A stretch of DNA of 64,000 nucleotides from an uncultured beta proteobacterium (GTDB lineage: Bacteria; Pseudomonadota; Gammaproteobacteria; Burkholderiales; Burkholderiaceae): assembly GCA_903900805.1 (NCBI GenBank), contig CAIUOP010000062.1, positions 56,920-120,919 on the forward strand. Reading direction: 5' to 3'. Each line of letters opens with the position of its first letter. The stretch's first letter is position 1. Shown here in pieces: positions 51,575 to 59,547 of this stretch. Below the pieces are notes generated by a model that did not search any database, had not been told where the DNA came from, and saw only the letters and a program-made list of their open reading frames with translations. The position numbers were made by a program, and so were the translations under genes.

Positions 51575-52024
51575 TTACTTTTTAGATTTATATTTTTGTA
51601 CTGCCTCTTTTAAATCAGAATATTCCTCACAACCAAAAGTACAGGCTTTATCCAACCTAGCCAATAAGACCTCAGCGCCCGGCAGGTCGTTATTGATTAA
51701 CTTGAGCTTTCCATAATATTCGAGAGCCCCGCGATGATTTGGATCTATCTTCAAGGCGGCTTGGTAGTATTTTTCAGCGCCAACTAAATCGGGTGGCTGC
51801 TTCTTACGAAGACTGTAACCCAACAAATTATTCCAATCAGCTGAACTTGTTTCATTGGCGGCCTGCAATTCCTGTATCGCTTGATTATATTTTTCAGACT
51901 TAATGCTTGCTCTTGCTTGGGTTAGCCAAGTAGGATCTGACTTCGTAGGAGGCGCAGTGTCTGCAGCTTGAGATAGCCCATTTGTTAAAAGGAATAATAA
52001 AGTTACTAGAAGTATTTTTTTCAT
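51575..52024 (-). CDS. secreted TPR-repeat protein
   Basis: 149 residues. Signal peptide ending NGLSQAA, then about three TPR-like helical pairs ('WNNLLGYSLRKK', 'AEKYYQAALKIDPNHRGALEYYGKL' region) and a C-terminal 'CTFGCEEYSDLKEA' with two Cys. A periplasmic adaptor-like protein of unknown partner. It is flanked by eroded array elements on both sides and may be the leftmost well-formed unit. Confidence 0.85.
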   Translation of the reverse strand: MKKILLVTLLFLLTNGLSQAADTAPPTKSDPTWLTQARASIKSEKYNQAIQELQAANETSSADWNNLLGYSLRKKQPPDLVGAEKYYQAALKIDPNHRGALEYYGKLKLINNDLPGAEVLLARLDKACTFGCEEYSDLKEAVQKYKSKK

Positions 52025-52098
52025 TTGGGCGCCTGTAGTTGAGAGTCTCTATTTTATATACCGATTATTTAATTCTTGCTTGAACAGCGCCAAAATCT

Positions 52099-52160
52099 AA
52101 ACTGTCCCAAGGCAGTTTAGATGCTTATTGGGTCTCTGGGGCTGAATAGGCTGGGCCTTA
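52099..52160 (-). repeat. eroded copy of the array element in a 312-bp gene-free stretch
   Basis: The gap 52025-52336 contains no gene I can support. AAACTG...CAGTTT (52099-52118) is a weak hairpin, followed by TTATTGGGTCTCTGGGGC and GGCTGGGCCTT. In order and spacing this aligns with the copy at 53607-53675. It would belong to a lost unit to the right. Confidence 0.5.
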
Positions 52161-52336
52161 TTTCTATCAAGCCGCCCATTACTGGGTTTCTTTTGGTGGT
52201 TAGATAATTTATTGAGCGCCACTAGATAGCCTCCTTTTAGTCAGCATAGCTAGCGTACACAATCATTACAAGACTTTGGTTGTATTCACCAACTATGGAT
52301 TAAAGTCTAACTAAATTAATCGTAAGCATACTAAAC

Positions 52337-52963
52337 ATGAATATTTTCAAGAAAATAGGTCTCTATTACAAAACCCTTAGGCTTGCTTATATTTCTTACG
52401 ACTCGCTAATTGATCTTCCCGAAATTAAAAATCTTAGTTTTTGCTATAAAAAGTTTTGCGCGCAGTCAATGTCTAGGTTAAATTCGTCTTCTTTAGATAT
52501 AGGTTGCGGCAATTCACCAAGAAATCCTTTTGATGCTGATCAGGTATACGGAATAGACATTAGGGAAAATAAGGCAAAGGGGATCAAATATGCCGACTTA
52601 AATGTTGAAAAAATTCCATTTGATGATTGCAATTTCGATTACATAACTGCATATGATTTTCTAGAGCATGTCCCAAGGCTTATTTATGCTCCCGATAGAA
52701 GGTTTCCTTTTGTTGAGTTAATGAACGAAATATATCGGACACTAAAGCCTGGGGGAATCTTTTTTTCGTATACTCCAATGTACCCATTTGCACCCGCTTT
52801 CATAGATCCAACCCATATCAATCAAATAACTAACGCTACATTTGAAAAATACTTTGATGACAGCTCTAATTGGGCTAGCATCTACGGCTTTAAGGGAAAA
52901 TTTTCTATTGCCTATCAAGCTAGAAGCGGGCACCATTTAGTAAGCATTTTAGAGAAGGTATAA
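52337..52963 (+). CDS. class I SAM-dependent methyltransferase
   Basis: 208 residues. 'SLDIGCGNSPRNPFDADQVY' is the SAM-binding loop, 'YDFLEHVPRL' and 'EIYRTLKPGGIFFSYTPMYP' the following motifs, as in methyltransferases of cell-surface sugar pathways. Codon use is more AT-rich than in the core genes. It is one of two plus-strand genes in the array region and is flanked by possible eroded elements. Confidence 0.88.
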   Translation: MNIFKKIGLYYKTLRLAYISYDSLIDLPEIKNLSFCYKKFCAQSMSRLNSSSLDIGCGNSPRNPFDADQVYGIDIRENKAKGIKYADLNVEKIPFDDCNFDYITAYDFLEHVPRLIYAPDRRFPFVELMNEIYRTLKPGGIFFSYTPMYPFAPAFIDPTHINQITNATFEKYFDDSSNWASIYGFKGKFSIAYQARSGHHLVSILEKV

Positions 52964-53064
52964 AAATTTATAGGCTCTTGATTGGGGTGAAACCGATTCG
53001 TAAATTGGTCTTTTCTTCAACTTCTAAAGCTATTTATAAATGGCCAATACTACCTGTGTCTGGA

Positions 53065-53313
53065 CTAGCATAAGAATACTTTCCTAGATTTTTTCAACTC
53101 TTCTAAAAAAGTTTTAAACACTTTTGCCGGAAAGCTGGGATTCACGGCAATGATATTTGGAGTGGCGGTAATATTCGTAATAGGAGTGAAATCTTTAATC
53201 GGATCGTATCCAGTTTTGGGATTGATAGTGGGATTAGCAGCCGAAGTAGAAACGGTTGCTGCCCCAATGATGAAGCCATCCTTAGGCGCTCGCGCAAGTT
53301 CCAGCGCACCCAA
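53065..53313 (-). pseudogene. fragment of a Bug/TctC-type solute-binding protein
   Basis: 82 codons. The segment 'LARAPKDGFIIGAATVSTSA', 'YDPIKDFTPITNI' and 'PNIIAVNPSFPAKVFKTFLE' matches residues about 60-140 of Bug-family tripartite tricarboxylate receptors (about 320 aa). There is no signal peptide and no C-terminal lobe, and the last residues leave the family sequence, so this is a truncated remnant. It lies directly beside an array hairpin. Confidence 0.8.
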
Positions 53314-53316
53314 ATA

Positions 53317-53338
53317 AAAACCACCCGGAGGTGGTTTT
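53317..53338 (-). repeat. array element, terminator part
   Basis: 9-bp stem AAAACCACC/GGTGGTTTT with loop CGGA. The tail expected to its right is absent or too changed to recognise; a CTCGT/ACGAG hairpin stands there instead. It lies 43 bp before the stop of the small lipoprotein gene. Confidence 0.8.
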
Positions 53339-53380
53339 AGTGAACTCGTGAGGACTTTAAACGAGAGCTCTATTGCTTGG

Positions 53381-53518
53381 TTAGCCGCCTATACAACGCG
53401 ACTCATCCATAGTACTCTGACAGCCACCATAGCCAGATGAAGACCTGCCAGTAGCGCTGCATGCTACTAAAATTAATGTAAGCATAGCCGCAAAGACGAC
53501 TTTTAATATTCGATTCAT
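53381..53518 (-). CDS. 45-residue lipoprotein, copy A of a duplicated pair
   Basis: ATG 53518 after AGGATAT. MNRILKVVFAAMLTLILVAC is a lipoprotein signal with lipobox LVAC; the mature part is only about 26 residues with two further Cys and ends CIGG. It is similar over its full length to the protein at 58866-59006, and about 90 bp of upstream sequence are also alike. Probably an exported small lipoprotein; function unknown. Confidence 0.72.
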   Translation of the reverse strand: MNRILKVVFAAMLTLILVACSATGRSSSGYGGCQSTMDESRCIGG

Positions 53519-53606
53519 ATATATCCTATTTTGCAGTTAAGCAACATGTATATGGGTTGAAGAGATATCGTAGCATAGGATTTTTCAAATTTAGCAAGTA
53601 TAGAAA

Positions 53607-53675
53607 ATAAAAAATACCCAAAGGTAGCTTTGGTGTTTCTTGGAAGCCTGGGGCCAAATCGACAAGGGCTAAGGA
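53607..53675 (-). repeat. array element (eroded hairpin plus tRNA-Phe tail)
   Basis: AAAATACCC/GGTAGCTTT hairpin with mismatches, spacer TGGTGTTTCT, tail TGGAAGCCTGGGGCCAAATC then GACAAGGGCT. The tail keeps the tRNA-like bases of the consensus (TGGTGGCCCGGGG.GAAATCGA). It ends 14 bp before the phosphatase gene's stop. Confidence 0.8.
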
Positions 53676-53688
53676 TGCCCAGCTCCCC

Positions 53689-54273
53689 TTAGACCTTAGG
53701 GCTTGGATAAATTGTATGAGAAAGATGTTCTCCGTTTTTATTCACCCTCACTAAAACCATATCACCCACTCCAACCACTTTCCCGGTGTAGGCTTGAATA
53801 TTGACATGGTGTGTTACCAAAATGAGTGGCACCTTCGATTGCTTGGCCAACTCACTTTTAATGAACCCCTCCAATTCTTTTGTTTGCCTCTTTTCTAGAC
53901 TCATATTGTCAAAAAATGATCCGAGAGATGGTTCAATTTTTATGGGGCCTTTATTTAGAAGGTTTGCTGTATCCAAACATCTGCACCAAGGACTGCTAAA
54001 AACGTCCGCCTTTTGAATGCCTTGGTTGGTTAACCATATCCCTATTGCCTTGGCTTGTCTTTTGCCATAATCACCCAAGTTACGCTGAGTGGGACACTGA
54101 CTAATAACATACCCAGGAGGGTCTCCATAGCCAGGAGCATCAGCGTGTCTCATTAGCAGCACATGCTGGCCATCTTTTAGATCATCAGCTAAACCAGCGC
54201 TTACCTGTGTCGTAAAGACTAAACCGCTAAGCGCAAAAATTAAAGTAAGAATTTTTTGAATTAATCGACTCAT
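53689..54273 (-). CDS. exported histidine phosphatase family protein
   Basis: 194 residues. Signal peptide ending TTQVSA, then 'VLLMRHADAPGYGDPPGY' with the catalytic His, 'SPWCRCLDTA', and 'LILVTHHVNIQAYTG' with the second His. The class resembles SixA/periplasmic phosphatases. Its N-terminus overlaps the 3' end of the glycosyltransferase gene by 47 bp, unusual for two unrelated genes and suggesting they moved together. Confidence 0.85.
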   Translation of the reverse strand: MSRLIQKILTLIFALSGLVFTTQVSAGLADDLKDGQHVLLMRHADAPGYGDPPGYVISQCPTQRNLGDYGKRQAKAIGIWLTNQGIQKADVFSSPWCRCLDTANLLNKGPIKIEPSLGSFFDNMSLEKRQTKELEGFIKSELAKQSKVPLILVTHHVNIQAYTGKVVGVGDMVLVRVNKNGEHLSHTIYPSPKV

Positions 54274-54934
54274 TTGAATGTAATTCTATTGGCTGTAAAG
54301 CTTCATGAGAGTATTTTAAAAAATTTTCCCGATGTCTTCTATAGAATAAAAGCCCCTCTTTGAGGCTTGTGACTGTGGCGCCTTGTTCAAGCATCTTATC
54401 CCATAGGTTCCAATCCTCTTGAGGGTGGACGCCATCTTCATATCTCTTTTTATAGCCAATTTTTTGGCCAAAAACTGTGCGATACATCATTGATCCATGG
54501 TGCTGTTCTTGGCGATCCCAATATAAGTCGCCCTGATAAGGTTGGGCTTCACCAGGCACCCGATCCAAGATTTCTTCTTTTAATTCGCCTGTAACGATAA
54601 TATCGTAGGTAACTATATCGGTACTGGCGTTAGATAACAACTCAATTGCATCTGAACGTAACCAATTATCAGCACCTATAAATAGCACGTACTCTGTATT
54701 GATTTGAGACAGTATGTCTTGAAAGTTATCAACAATCCCTAAATTTTTATGCCTCAACACATATTCAATATCCGGGTATAGGTTTGGCAAATGGCTGCAA
54801 TCTAAGCCGCCATCATCAACAAATAGAATCCTTTTGGGAGGAATAGTTTGTGAGAGCAGTGACTCGACGCAATGTGCGGCAAGGTGTCCGTATTTATAGG
54901 AGGCAATAACGACAGTAATCATATTGAGTGGCAT
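54227..54934 (-). CDS. family 2 glycosyltransferase
   Basis: 235 residues, or four fewer from the ATG at 54922. 'ITVVIASYKYGHLAAHCVES' and 'ILFVDDGGLD' form the GT-A nucleotide-binding half, and 'YVLFIGADNWL' carries a D-rich motif (GADN) in place of DxD. It would transfer a sugar to a surface glycan. Divergent in content from neighbours; AT-rich. Confidence 0.87.
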   Translation of the reverse strand: MPLNMITVVIASYKYGHLAAHCVESLLSQTIPPKRILFVDDGGLDCSHLPNLYPDIEYVLRHKNLGIVDNFQDILSQINTEYVLFIGADNWLRSDAIELLSNASTDIVTYDIIVTGELKEEILDRVPGEAQPYQGDLYWDRQEQHHGSMMYRTVFGQKIGYKKRYEDGVHPQEDWNLWDKMLEQGATVTSLKEGLLFYRRHRENFLKYSHEALQPIELHSNESINSKNSYFNFCA

Positions 54935-54990
54935 TAGAGCACGAATCTATGACATTGCCGTACATAAAATCACGATCCGAGCAAAAGAAA

Positions 54991-55053
54991 GTATCCTAAT
55001 AAGATGGGCAATTCAGATTCTGGGTAGCCAGGGGTGCAATCGACCAGGGCCTA
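54991..55053 (-). repeat. array element (eroded hairpin plus tail) containing the stop codon of the next gene
   Basis: GTATCCTAATAAGATGGGCA aligns with the variant hairpin at 58709, then ATTCAGATTC, then tail TGGGTAGCCAGGGGTGCAAT and CGACCAGGGCC. The PaiB-like gene's stop (55051-55053) lies in the element itself. Confidence 0.8.
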
Positions 55054-55713
55054 CGATTGATGATCTGGCTTCAACCCACCTAGCGCTTCAATCTCTCTTG
55101 CCATCTCCAGGCTATTAGAGTCGTTCACATTTTCCCTGAGATCATCAATAACACCTTGGCGATCTCTGGCGGGACGATTTTGACTAACTTTCCACTTCGC
55201 TTCCATTTTTTCAACCAGTAGTTCAACTCCTACAATATTTGCGAGCATAGTTTCAATGTAATCTTTTGGAGCATCTGCAACGGCCCACGGATCTTTTCTG
55301 CTTGATTCCATTTTCTCCGTTAGGATCTTCACAATTTGATGTTTATCCTCTTCATCTTGAATGGCCGATAGTGTTCCATTGATGTGAACGCTTAAATAGT
55401 TATAGGTAGGAACCACTTTATGGGTTTCACTCTTTGTGGGGTACGAAGATGGACTGATATAGGTTTCATATCCAGAAAAGACCAGCAATACTTTTTGCTT
55501 TTTCTCGCCAATTTTCCATATTGGATTTGCTTTGGCTGTATGTGAAATTAGTTTACTTCCAACGGCTATATTTCCATTGGGCGCCATAAAAGGGAGATGA
55601 TTTCCAACGAGCTCGCCATCAACATTGGCAACCATCAGCCCAAGAGGGTGGGTCTTAATAAATTGAGAGATCTTCTGTAGATCAGTCTCAAGAAAGTGCG
55701 AAGGAATATACAT
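55051..55713 (-). CDS. PaiB-type FMN-binding protein
   Basis: 220 residues. 'MYIPSHFLETDLQKISQFI' and 'GNHLPFMAPNG', 'WKIGEKKQKVLLVFSGYETYI' region, and 'PTYNYLSVHINGTL' match the PaiB family of flavin-binding split-barrel proteins called transcriptional regulators. The real activity is uncertain. It is a single-gene unit of the array. Confidence 0.9.
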   Translation of the reverse strand: MYIPSHFLETDLQKISQFIKTHPLGLMVANVDGELVGNHLPFMAPNGNIAVGSKLISHTAKANPIWKIGEKKQKVLLVFSGYETYISPSSYPTKSETHKVVPTYNYLSVHINGTLSAIQDEEDKHQIVKILTEKMESSRKDPWAVADAPKDYIETMLANIVGVELLVEKMEAKWKVSQNRPARDRQGVIDDLRENVNDSNSLEMAREIEALGGLKPDHQS

Positions 55714-55761
55714 CTAATAATTAGAACATATATTGATTAAATCAATTCCAAAGCCAAATGA

Positions 55762-55822
55762 AGAAATTCCCAAAGGTAGTTTTAAAGCTTGCTAGTGGCG
55801 AGGGGCGGAATCAAACCGCGAC
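55762..55822 (-). repeat. array element (eroded hairpin plus tail)
   Basis: AAATTCCCAAAGGTAGTTTT is a decayed hairpin; the tail GTGGCGAGGGGCGGAATCAA then ACCGCGAC keeps more of the tRNA T-arm than most copies (intact tRNA reads GGTGGCCCGGGGCGGAATCG then AACCACCGAC). It lies 15 bp before the Rap1a-like gene's stop. Confidence 0.75.
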
Positions 55823-55836
55823 AAAAAGCTTTACGC

Positions 55837-56220
55837 TTACTTAAAAGAACAGGGCCACTTTTCTATCATTGCATCAAAGACAAGAGAGGCAAAAGCTTCA
55901 TTCATTCTATTTGGCTGCAAGGCAACATAATCTCTTACAACTTGAGCGCGCTCTTTAATGCCAATATTTTTGGGAACACAAATTTTGTTGTCGTAATTAG
56001 CATTATCTTCAACCCCTAAAATAATCCCAATGCATAATCCTTGATTAAAATCTTGTTCTTTTACTTTACCATCTGCTATCTCACTACATACTTGGTTGAG
56101 TTTTGCTGTAGTTAGATCAGGCATACCATCCATATTAAATTCTCCTACTGCCCAAGAAGGGCTTGCAAGTAACAAAGCAAAGAGTACGGTCAAAACCCTA
56201 CTACTTAGTTTCTCATTCAT
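55837..56220 (-). CDS. exported Rap1a/Tai-like protein
   Basis: 127 residues from ATG 56220; a longer frame would run into the neighbouring hairpin. Signal peptide ending ASPSWA, then 'GLCIGIILGVED', 'ICVPKNIGIKERAQVVRDYV' and C-terminal 'EKWPCSFK' with paired Cys, the pattern of the Rap1a immunity family (periplasmic antagonists of T6SS amidases). No effector gene is nearby, so another role is possible. Confidence 0.8.
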   Translation of the reverse strand: MNEKLSSRVLTVLFALLLASPSWAVGEFNMDGMPDLTTAKLNQVCSEIADGKVKEQDFNQGLCIGIILGVEDNANYDNKICVPKNIGIKERAQVVRDYVALQPNRMNEAFASLVFDAMIEKWPCSFK

Positions 56221-56236
56221 ATATGGAGTGTAATAA

Positions 56237-56315
56237 AAAACCACCCGAAGGTGGTTTTAGTGCTTCTTGGCGACCCGAGGTGAAATCGAACCAGCAACGG
56301 AAGGAATTTCAATGC
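56237..56315 (-). repeat. array element with a longer tRNA-Phe remnant
   Basis: Perfect 9-bp hairpin (AAAACCACC/GGTGGTTTT, loop CGAA, 56237-56258), spacer AGTGCTTCT, then TGGCGACCCGAGGTGAAATC, GAACCAGC, AACGGAAGGAATTTCAATGC. The last block aligns with the anticodon arm of tRNA-Phe (intact: ACACAAGGATTTTCA), so this copy reaches past the anticodon. Confidence 0.88.
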
Positions 56316-56350
56316 TAAAAGTTTGATTTCGGCGGCTAGGGTTCATTGGC

Positions 56351-56749
56351 TTACCAAATGATCCAGTCTCCAGTGTCCCACTCGGCTTGGGTGATGTACC
56401 CATTGTTGTCTTTATCTAATATTCTAAATTCTTGAGCTGACATACCCATTTTCATAGCTTCAGCTTTGCTAATTTTTCCATCTTTGTCGGCGTCTATAGT
56501 GCTGATTGAATTATTTTGAACTCTATAAGCATTGAGTTCTGCCTTACTAATTTGACCGCTGTTATCTTTATCAATTTTTTTGAAGGTAGCCTCTGGCATA
56601 CCAGCTTTTAGCGCTTCGTCTTTGCTAACAGCCTGATCGTTATTAGCATCCAAATTCGATATGGCCATGATTTTTGGAGCAGGACTCTGAGCGGAAGTAG
56701 CCATCGGCAATAGTGCGACAGATATCAGCAAGCAGTTAATTAATTTCAT
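56351..56749 (-). CDS. exported EF-hand protein
   Basis: 132 residues. Signal peptide ending MATSA, then four calcium-binding loops: DANNDQAVSKDE, DKDNSGQISKAE, DADKDGKISKAE and DKDNNGYITQAE, evenly spaced. It binds Ca2+ in the periplasm or outside; partner unknown. Single-gene unit of the array. Confidence 0.93.
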   Translation of the reverse strand: MKLINCLLISVALLPMATSAQSPAPKIMAISNLDANNDQAVSKDEALKAGMPEATFKKIDKDNSGQISKAELNAYRVQNNSISTIDADKDGKISKAEAMKMGMSAQEFRILDKDNNGYITQAEWDTGDWIIW

Positions 56750-56914
56750 TTTTACCCCCTTATAAATCTTTCATTAGGCTTAAGCAAACATCTAGCTAGA
56801 ATCAGCTCATATTATTTTCACAATATTTGATTTATATATGCAAATAAGTATTGGCTAATTCTATATCAACTATCCTATTTTTAAATATACGGCAAATTGA
56901 GATTTCGAACATGA

Positions 56915-56978
56915 AAAACCACTTTAAAGTCGTTTTGGTGTTTCTTGGTCGGCCAGAATGGAATCGAACTGGGGCCGA
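56915..56978 (-). repeat. array element
   Basis: Hairpin AAAACCAC/GTCGTTTT with one mismatch and a TTTAAA loop, spacer GGTGTTTCT, tail TGGTCGGCCAGAATGGAATC then GAACTGGGGCC. It lies 16 bp before the cupredoxin gene's stop. Confidence 0.82.
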
Positions 56979-56993
56979 GTATGCTTTCCCTGC

Positions 56994-57842
56994 TTAGTGC
57001 TTCTGAGCAACAACATTAATCACACCTTTCATACCAGCCTCATAATGACCAGGCTCAAAGCATGCCATAGCATATTGCCCAGGCTTTTTAAAAGTCCAAA
57101 CCAATTCCGCTTGTTGCCCTGGTTTTGCTAAGATTTCATTCGTATGATGATGTCCTTTAGCTCCGGGACTTGCCATCTCTTTAGCATGAGCGATGATCTC
57201 TTTTTCTGTACCAATTACTAGCTCATGATCTACCTTGCCCTTATTAAGCAAAATAATGCGAATGGGCTCACCTACTTTCGCCTCCCATGTTGCTGGAGAA
57301 AACCGCATCGTGTCATCCACCTCTACACGAATCTCCTTCATTGATGGAGCAACTACTTGAGCTGGTGTTCCATGATCATGACTATGGCCATCACCACCAT
57401 GCTCATTAAAGTAGGAGAGGGAATATAAAGAGGCAACAATAACTAGGGCTAGGCTAATGGTGCCGTAAATGAAGACGACCTTCATTTTTACCTTGCCCTT
57501 GCCTTCCATTAAATACATAGCTAATAAAGACATCGCAAACCCAACTGGAACTACCCATGAACTTCTAGCAGGGGAGTCTGGAAAATATTGGAGTCCACCA
57601 GTAAAGAAACCCAAACCAATTGAAGCAACAATGCCAATCAATAAAATATCTGTCCAACTATGGTCTTTATCGGGATTAGCAAGCTTTTCTAGTGTGCCGC
57701 CAACTAGATAAATCACGACTCCGAATACAGCAGTCCAAATGGCTCTCTCGCCACTGAAAAATCCATGAGTAATAGCACCAGCAGTAAAGCTAATACCCGT
57801 ATATTTACAAAGAGAGGCAACGTGACTAAGCGGAAAGTTCAT
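56994..57842 (-). CDS. membrane protein with C-terminal cupredoxin domain
   Basis: 282 residues. Four hydrophobic helices in the first 140 residues, a His-rich loop (GGDGHSHDHG), then a plastocyanin-like domain with copper ligands in 'KVDHELVIG' (His) and 'ACFEPGHYEAGM' (Cys, His, Met). It may bind or transfer copper or electrons outside the inner membrane. It shares its unit with a divergent plus-strand gene. Confidence 0.88.
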   Translation of the reverse strand: MNFPLSHVASLCKYTGISFTAGAITHGFFSGERAIWTAVFGVVIYLVGGTLEKLANPDKDHSWTDILLIGIVASIGLGFFTGGLQYFPDSPARSSWVVPVGFAMSLLAMYLMEGKGKVKMKVVFIYGTISLALVIVASLYSLSYFNEHGGDGHSHDHGTPAQVVAPSMKEIRVEVDDTMRFSPATWEAKVGEPIRIILLNKGKVDHELVIGTEKEIIAHAKEMASPGAKGHHHTNEILAKPGQQAELVWTFKKPGQYAMACFEPGHYEAGMKGVINVVAQKH

Positions 57843-58030
57843 TTCTGTATCTTAAGGGAAATTAATGAATGTCGTTTTAAATAATATTGCTAGATGGGGG
57901 TTTCAGAGTAATGGCATATTAATCAACGGAATCTCATCCGCCCAACCAAAGGAACGGCCGCGCATCCTTGCCATTCATACACCAAAATTCGAGGTATAGT
58001 TAACGCTATTAAAACTAACTGAAAATAATT

Positions 58031-58495
58031 ATGTCTATGATTTTTTTTAATCGTTCGCTCATCGCGCTATCAATATTGTTGTCCCTAATGAGTATTCCGG
58101 TGCTGGGATACGCTCAAAGCATTACTGCAGCCAATGTGCAAGTTGAAGCAGAAAAACTCGAGCGCCTATGGTGGGATCAAGTAAAAAATGGCGATATGCA
58201 AGGGCTAGAAAAAACCGTTTCCCCTAATTATCAACAGGTATTAAATATTGGCGCACAAAATAAAACAGCCTGGATGGAAATTGTTAAAAAGGCTAAGATT
58301 CGTGAGTATGCTATTAGCAATCTGAAGGCTACATATTCTGAAAATACTTTAATTGTTTCTTATGCTATTGCAACTAAAGAAATCATTAACGGCAAAGAGC
58401 TCTCGACAAAACCGCAATACCGGCTTGATGTATGGCAAAAGAGTGCCGCAGGATGGCAGGTTATTGCACATGCCAATTTAAATCCAGTACCTTAA
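58031..58495 (+). CDS. exported SnoaL/DUF4440-like protein
   Basis: 154 residues. Signal peptide ending LGYAQS; then an NTF2-like domain, 'EKLERLWWDQVKNGDMQGLE' and 'YRLDVWQKSAAGWQVIAHAN' being typical. Possible small-ligand binder. It is one of two plus-strand genes in the array; its 3' end is 214 bp from the next element, unlike the minus-strand units. Confidence 0.8.
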   Translation: MSMIFFNRSLIALSILLSLMSIPVLGYAQSITAANVQVEAEKLERLWWDQVKNGDMQGLEKTVSPNYQQVLNIGAQNKTAWMEIVKKAKIREYAISNLKATYSENTLIVSYAIATKEIINGKELSTKPQYRLDVWQKSAAGWQVIAHANLNPVP

Positions 58496-58708
58496 ACCTT
58501 AACTGCAACAGGATATTTACTAATCCTATGAGTGCGCCTTTAGATAGCTTGTAATTACGAGTAGAGACGATTGAATGCTGGTTGTCTAAAATTGCACTGT
58601 TTTCCTCAATCTAGAAACAGGGTAGCGGAAACCAACTGACGTATTGAGCTTATGGAGAGCAGTTAAATATACTAGATATAAGATCTAAATCATTTAGGAC
58701 TTCTAAAA

Positions 58709-58773
58709 AATAGCCCGATAAGTGGGCTATTCTGATTCTTGATGTCGCGAAGAAGAATCGACTAGGGCTAAAG
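58709..58773 (-). repeat. array element with an alternative terminator stem
   Basis: The stretch 58496-58865 has no other gene. Hairpin AATAGCCC/GGGCTATT with a 7-base loop, spacer CTGATT, tail CTTGATGTCGCGAAGAAGAA then TCGACTAGGGCTAAAG. The stem differs completely from the CCACC type but is fully paired, and the tail is of the same family. Confidence 0.82.
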
Positions 58774-58865
58774 AGCTCTTATCCTGCCTTAATGAGTTTC
58801 CTAATATCAAACTCGATCACTACTTCAAGATCTGATACTCATGATCGCCCCAGTAATAACAGCAA

Positions 58866-59006
58866 TCATCCCCCGAATGTACAGCTCGCATCTACAGTAG
58901 AAGGCTGGCAACTAGTATAGCCAATTGAAGAAGTGCTACTGGTAGCGCATGCTACTAACATTGATAAAAACATAGCCCCAAAAACAGCTTTTAATATTCG
59001 CCTCAT
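58866..59006 (-). CDS. 46-residue lipoprotein, copy B of a duplicated pair
   Basis: ATG 59006 after AGGATAT. MRRILKAVFGAMFLSMLVAC ends in lipobox LVAC; the mature 27 residues contain two Cys and end in CTFGG. It matches the protein at 53381-53518 in length, signal peptide and Cys spacing. A TATACT-like -10 box lies about 55 nt upstream in both copies. Confidence 0.72.
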   Translation of the reverse strand: MRRILKAVFGAMFLSMLVACATSSTSSIGYTSCQPSTVDASCTFGG

Positions 59007-59100
59007 TTATATCCTCTTTTTCTAGTTAAGCAATATGTAGATAGTTTGAAGAAGTATCCTAGTATAGGATTTTTATGGTTTAGCAAGTCCAATAAATGAA

Positions 59101-59164
59101 AAAACCACCCGAAGGTGGTTTTAGTGTTTCCTGGTGGCCCGGGGTGAAATCGACCAGGGCCGAG
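59101..59164 (-). repeat. array element, near-consensus copy
   Basis: Perfect hairpin 59101-59122 (AAAACCACC/GGTGGTTTT, loop CGAA), spacer AGTGTTTCC, tail TGGTGGCCCGGGGTGAAATC then GACCAGGGCC. The first 13 tail bases are identical to the intact tRNA-Phe 3' end. Ends 18 bp before the HU stop. Confidence 0.92.
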
Positions 59165-59181
59165 AATGTCTAATCTAGTAA

Positions 59182-59463
59182 TTACTTACGTTTATTAACC
59201 GCATCCTTAAATGCTTTGCCAGCACCAAACTTAACAGTCTTAGCTGCTGGGATCTTAAGCTCGGCACCAGTTTGTGGGTTACGCCCGATACGCGCTGCGC
59301 GTTTGCCAGATTTAAAAGTGCCAAAGCCAATTAACTGAACATCATCACCTTTAGTAACGGCCTTGATGATTGTTTCAATTGCTACGCTAAGGACTCTGTC
59401 TGCAGACGCTTTAGAAATATCTGTGTCATTGGCAATCTTTTCTACTAATTCTGATTTATTCAT
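59182..59463 (-). CDS. HU family DNA-binding protein (array copy)
   Basis: 93 residues from an ATG preceded by AGGAG. '[20 protein letters not shown]' and the arm '[18 protein letters not shown]' are standard HU. It is about two thirds identical to the core HU at 40001-40285. A single-gene unit of the array; extra HU genes are common on mobile DNA. Confidence 0.95.
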   Translation of the reverse strand: MNKSELVEKIANDTDISKASADRVLSVAIETIIKAVTKGDDVQLIGFGTFKSGKRAARIGRNPQTGAELKIPAAKTVKFGAGKAFKDAVNKRK

Positions 59464-59547
59464 TTCTTCTCCTAGGGGATTTTGTATTGGGCTTGCATTG
59501 CCAATTTAGCAAAAACTAGCCTACCCATAATAACCAAACTAAACGAA

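Noticed and set aside
52976..53000. Array tail at TTGATTGGGGTGAAACCGAT
   Set aside because: Resembles the tail in 8-10 scattered bases but has no hairpin to its left; too weak to list as a feature.
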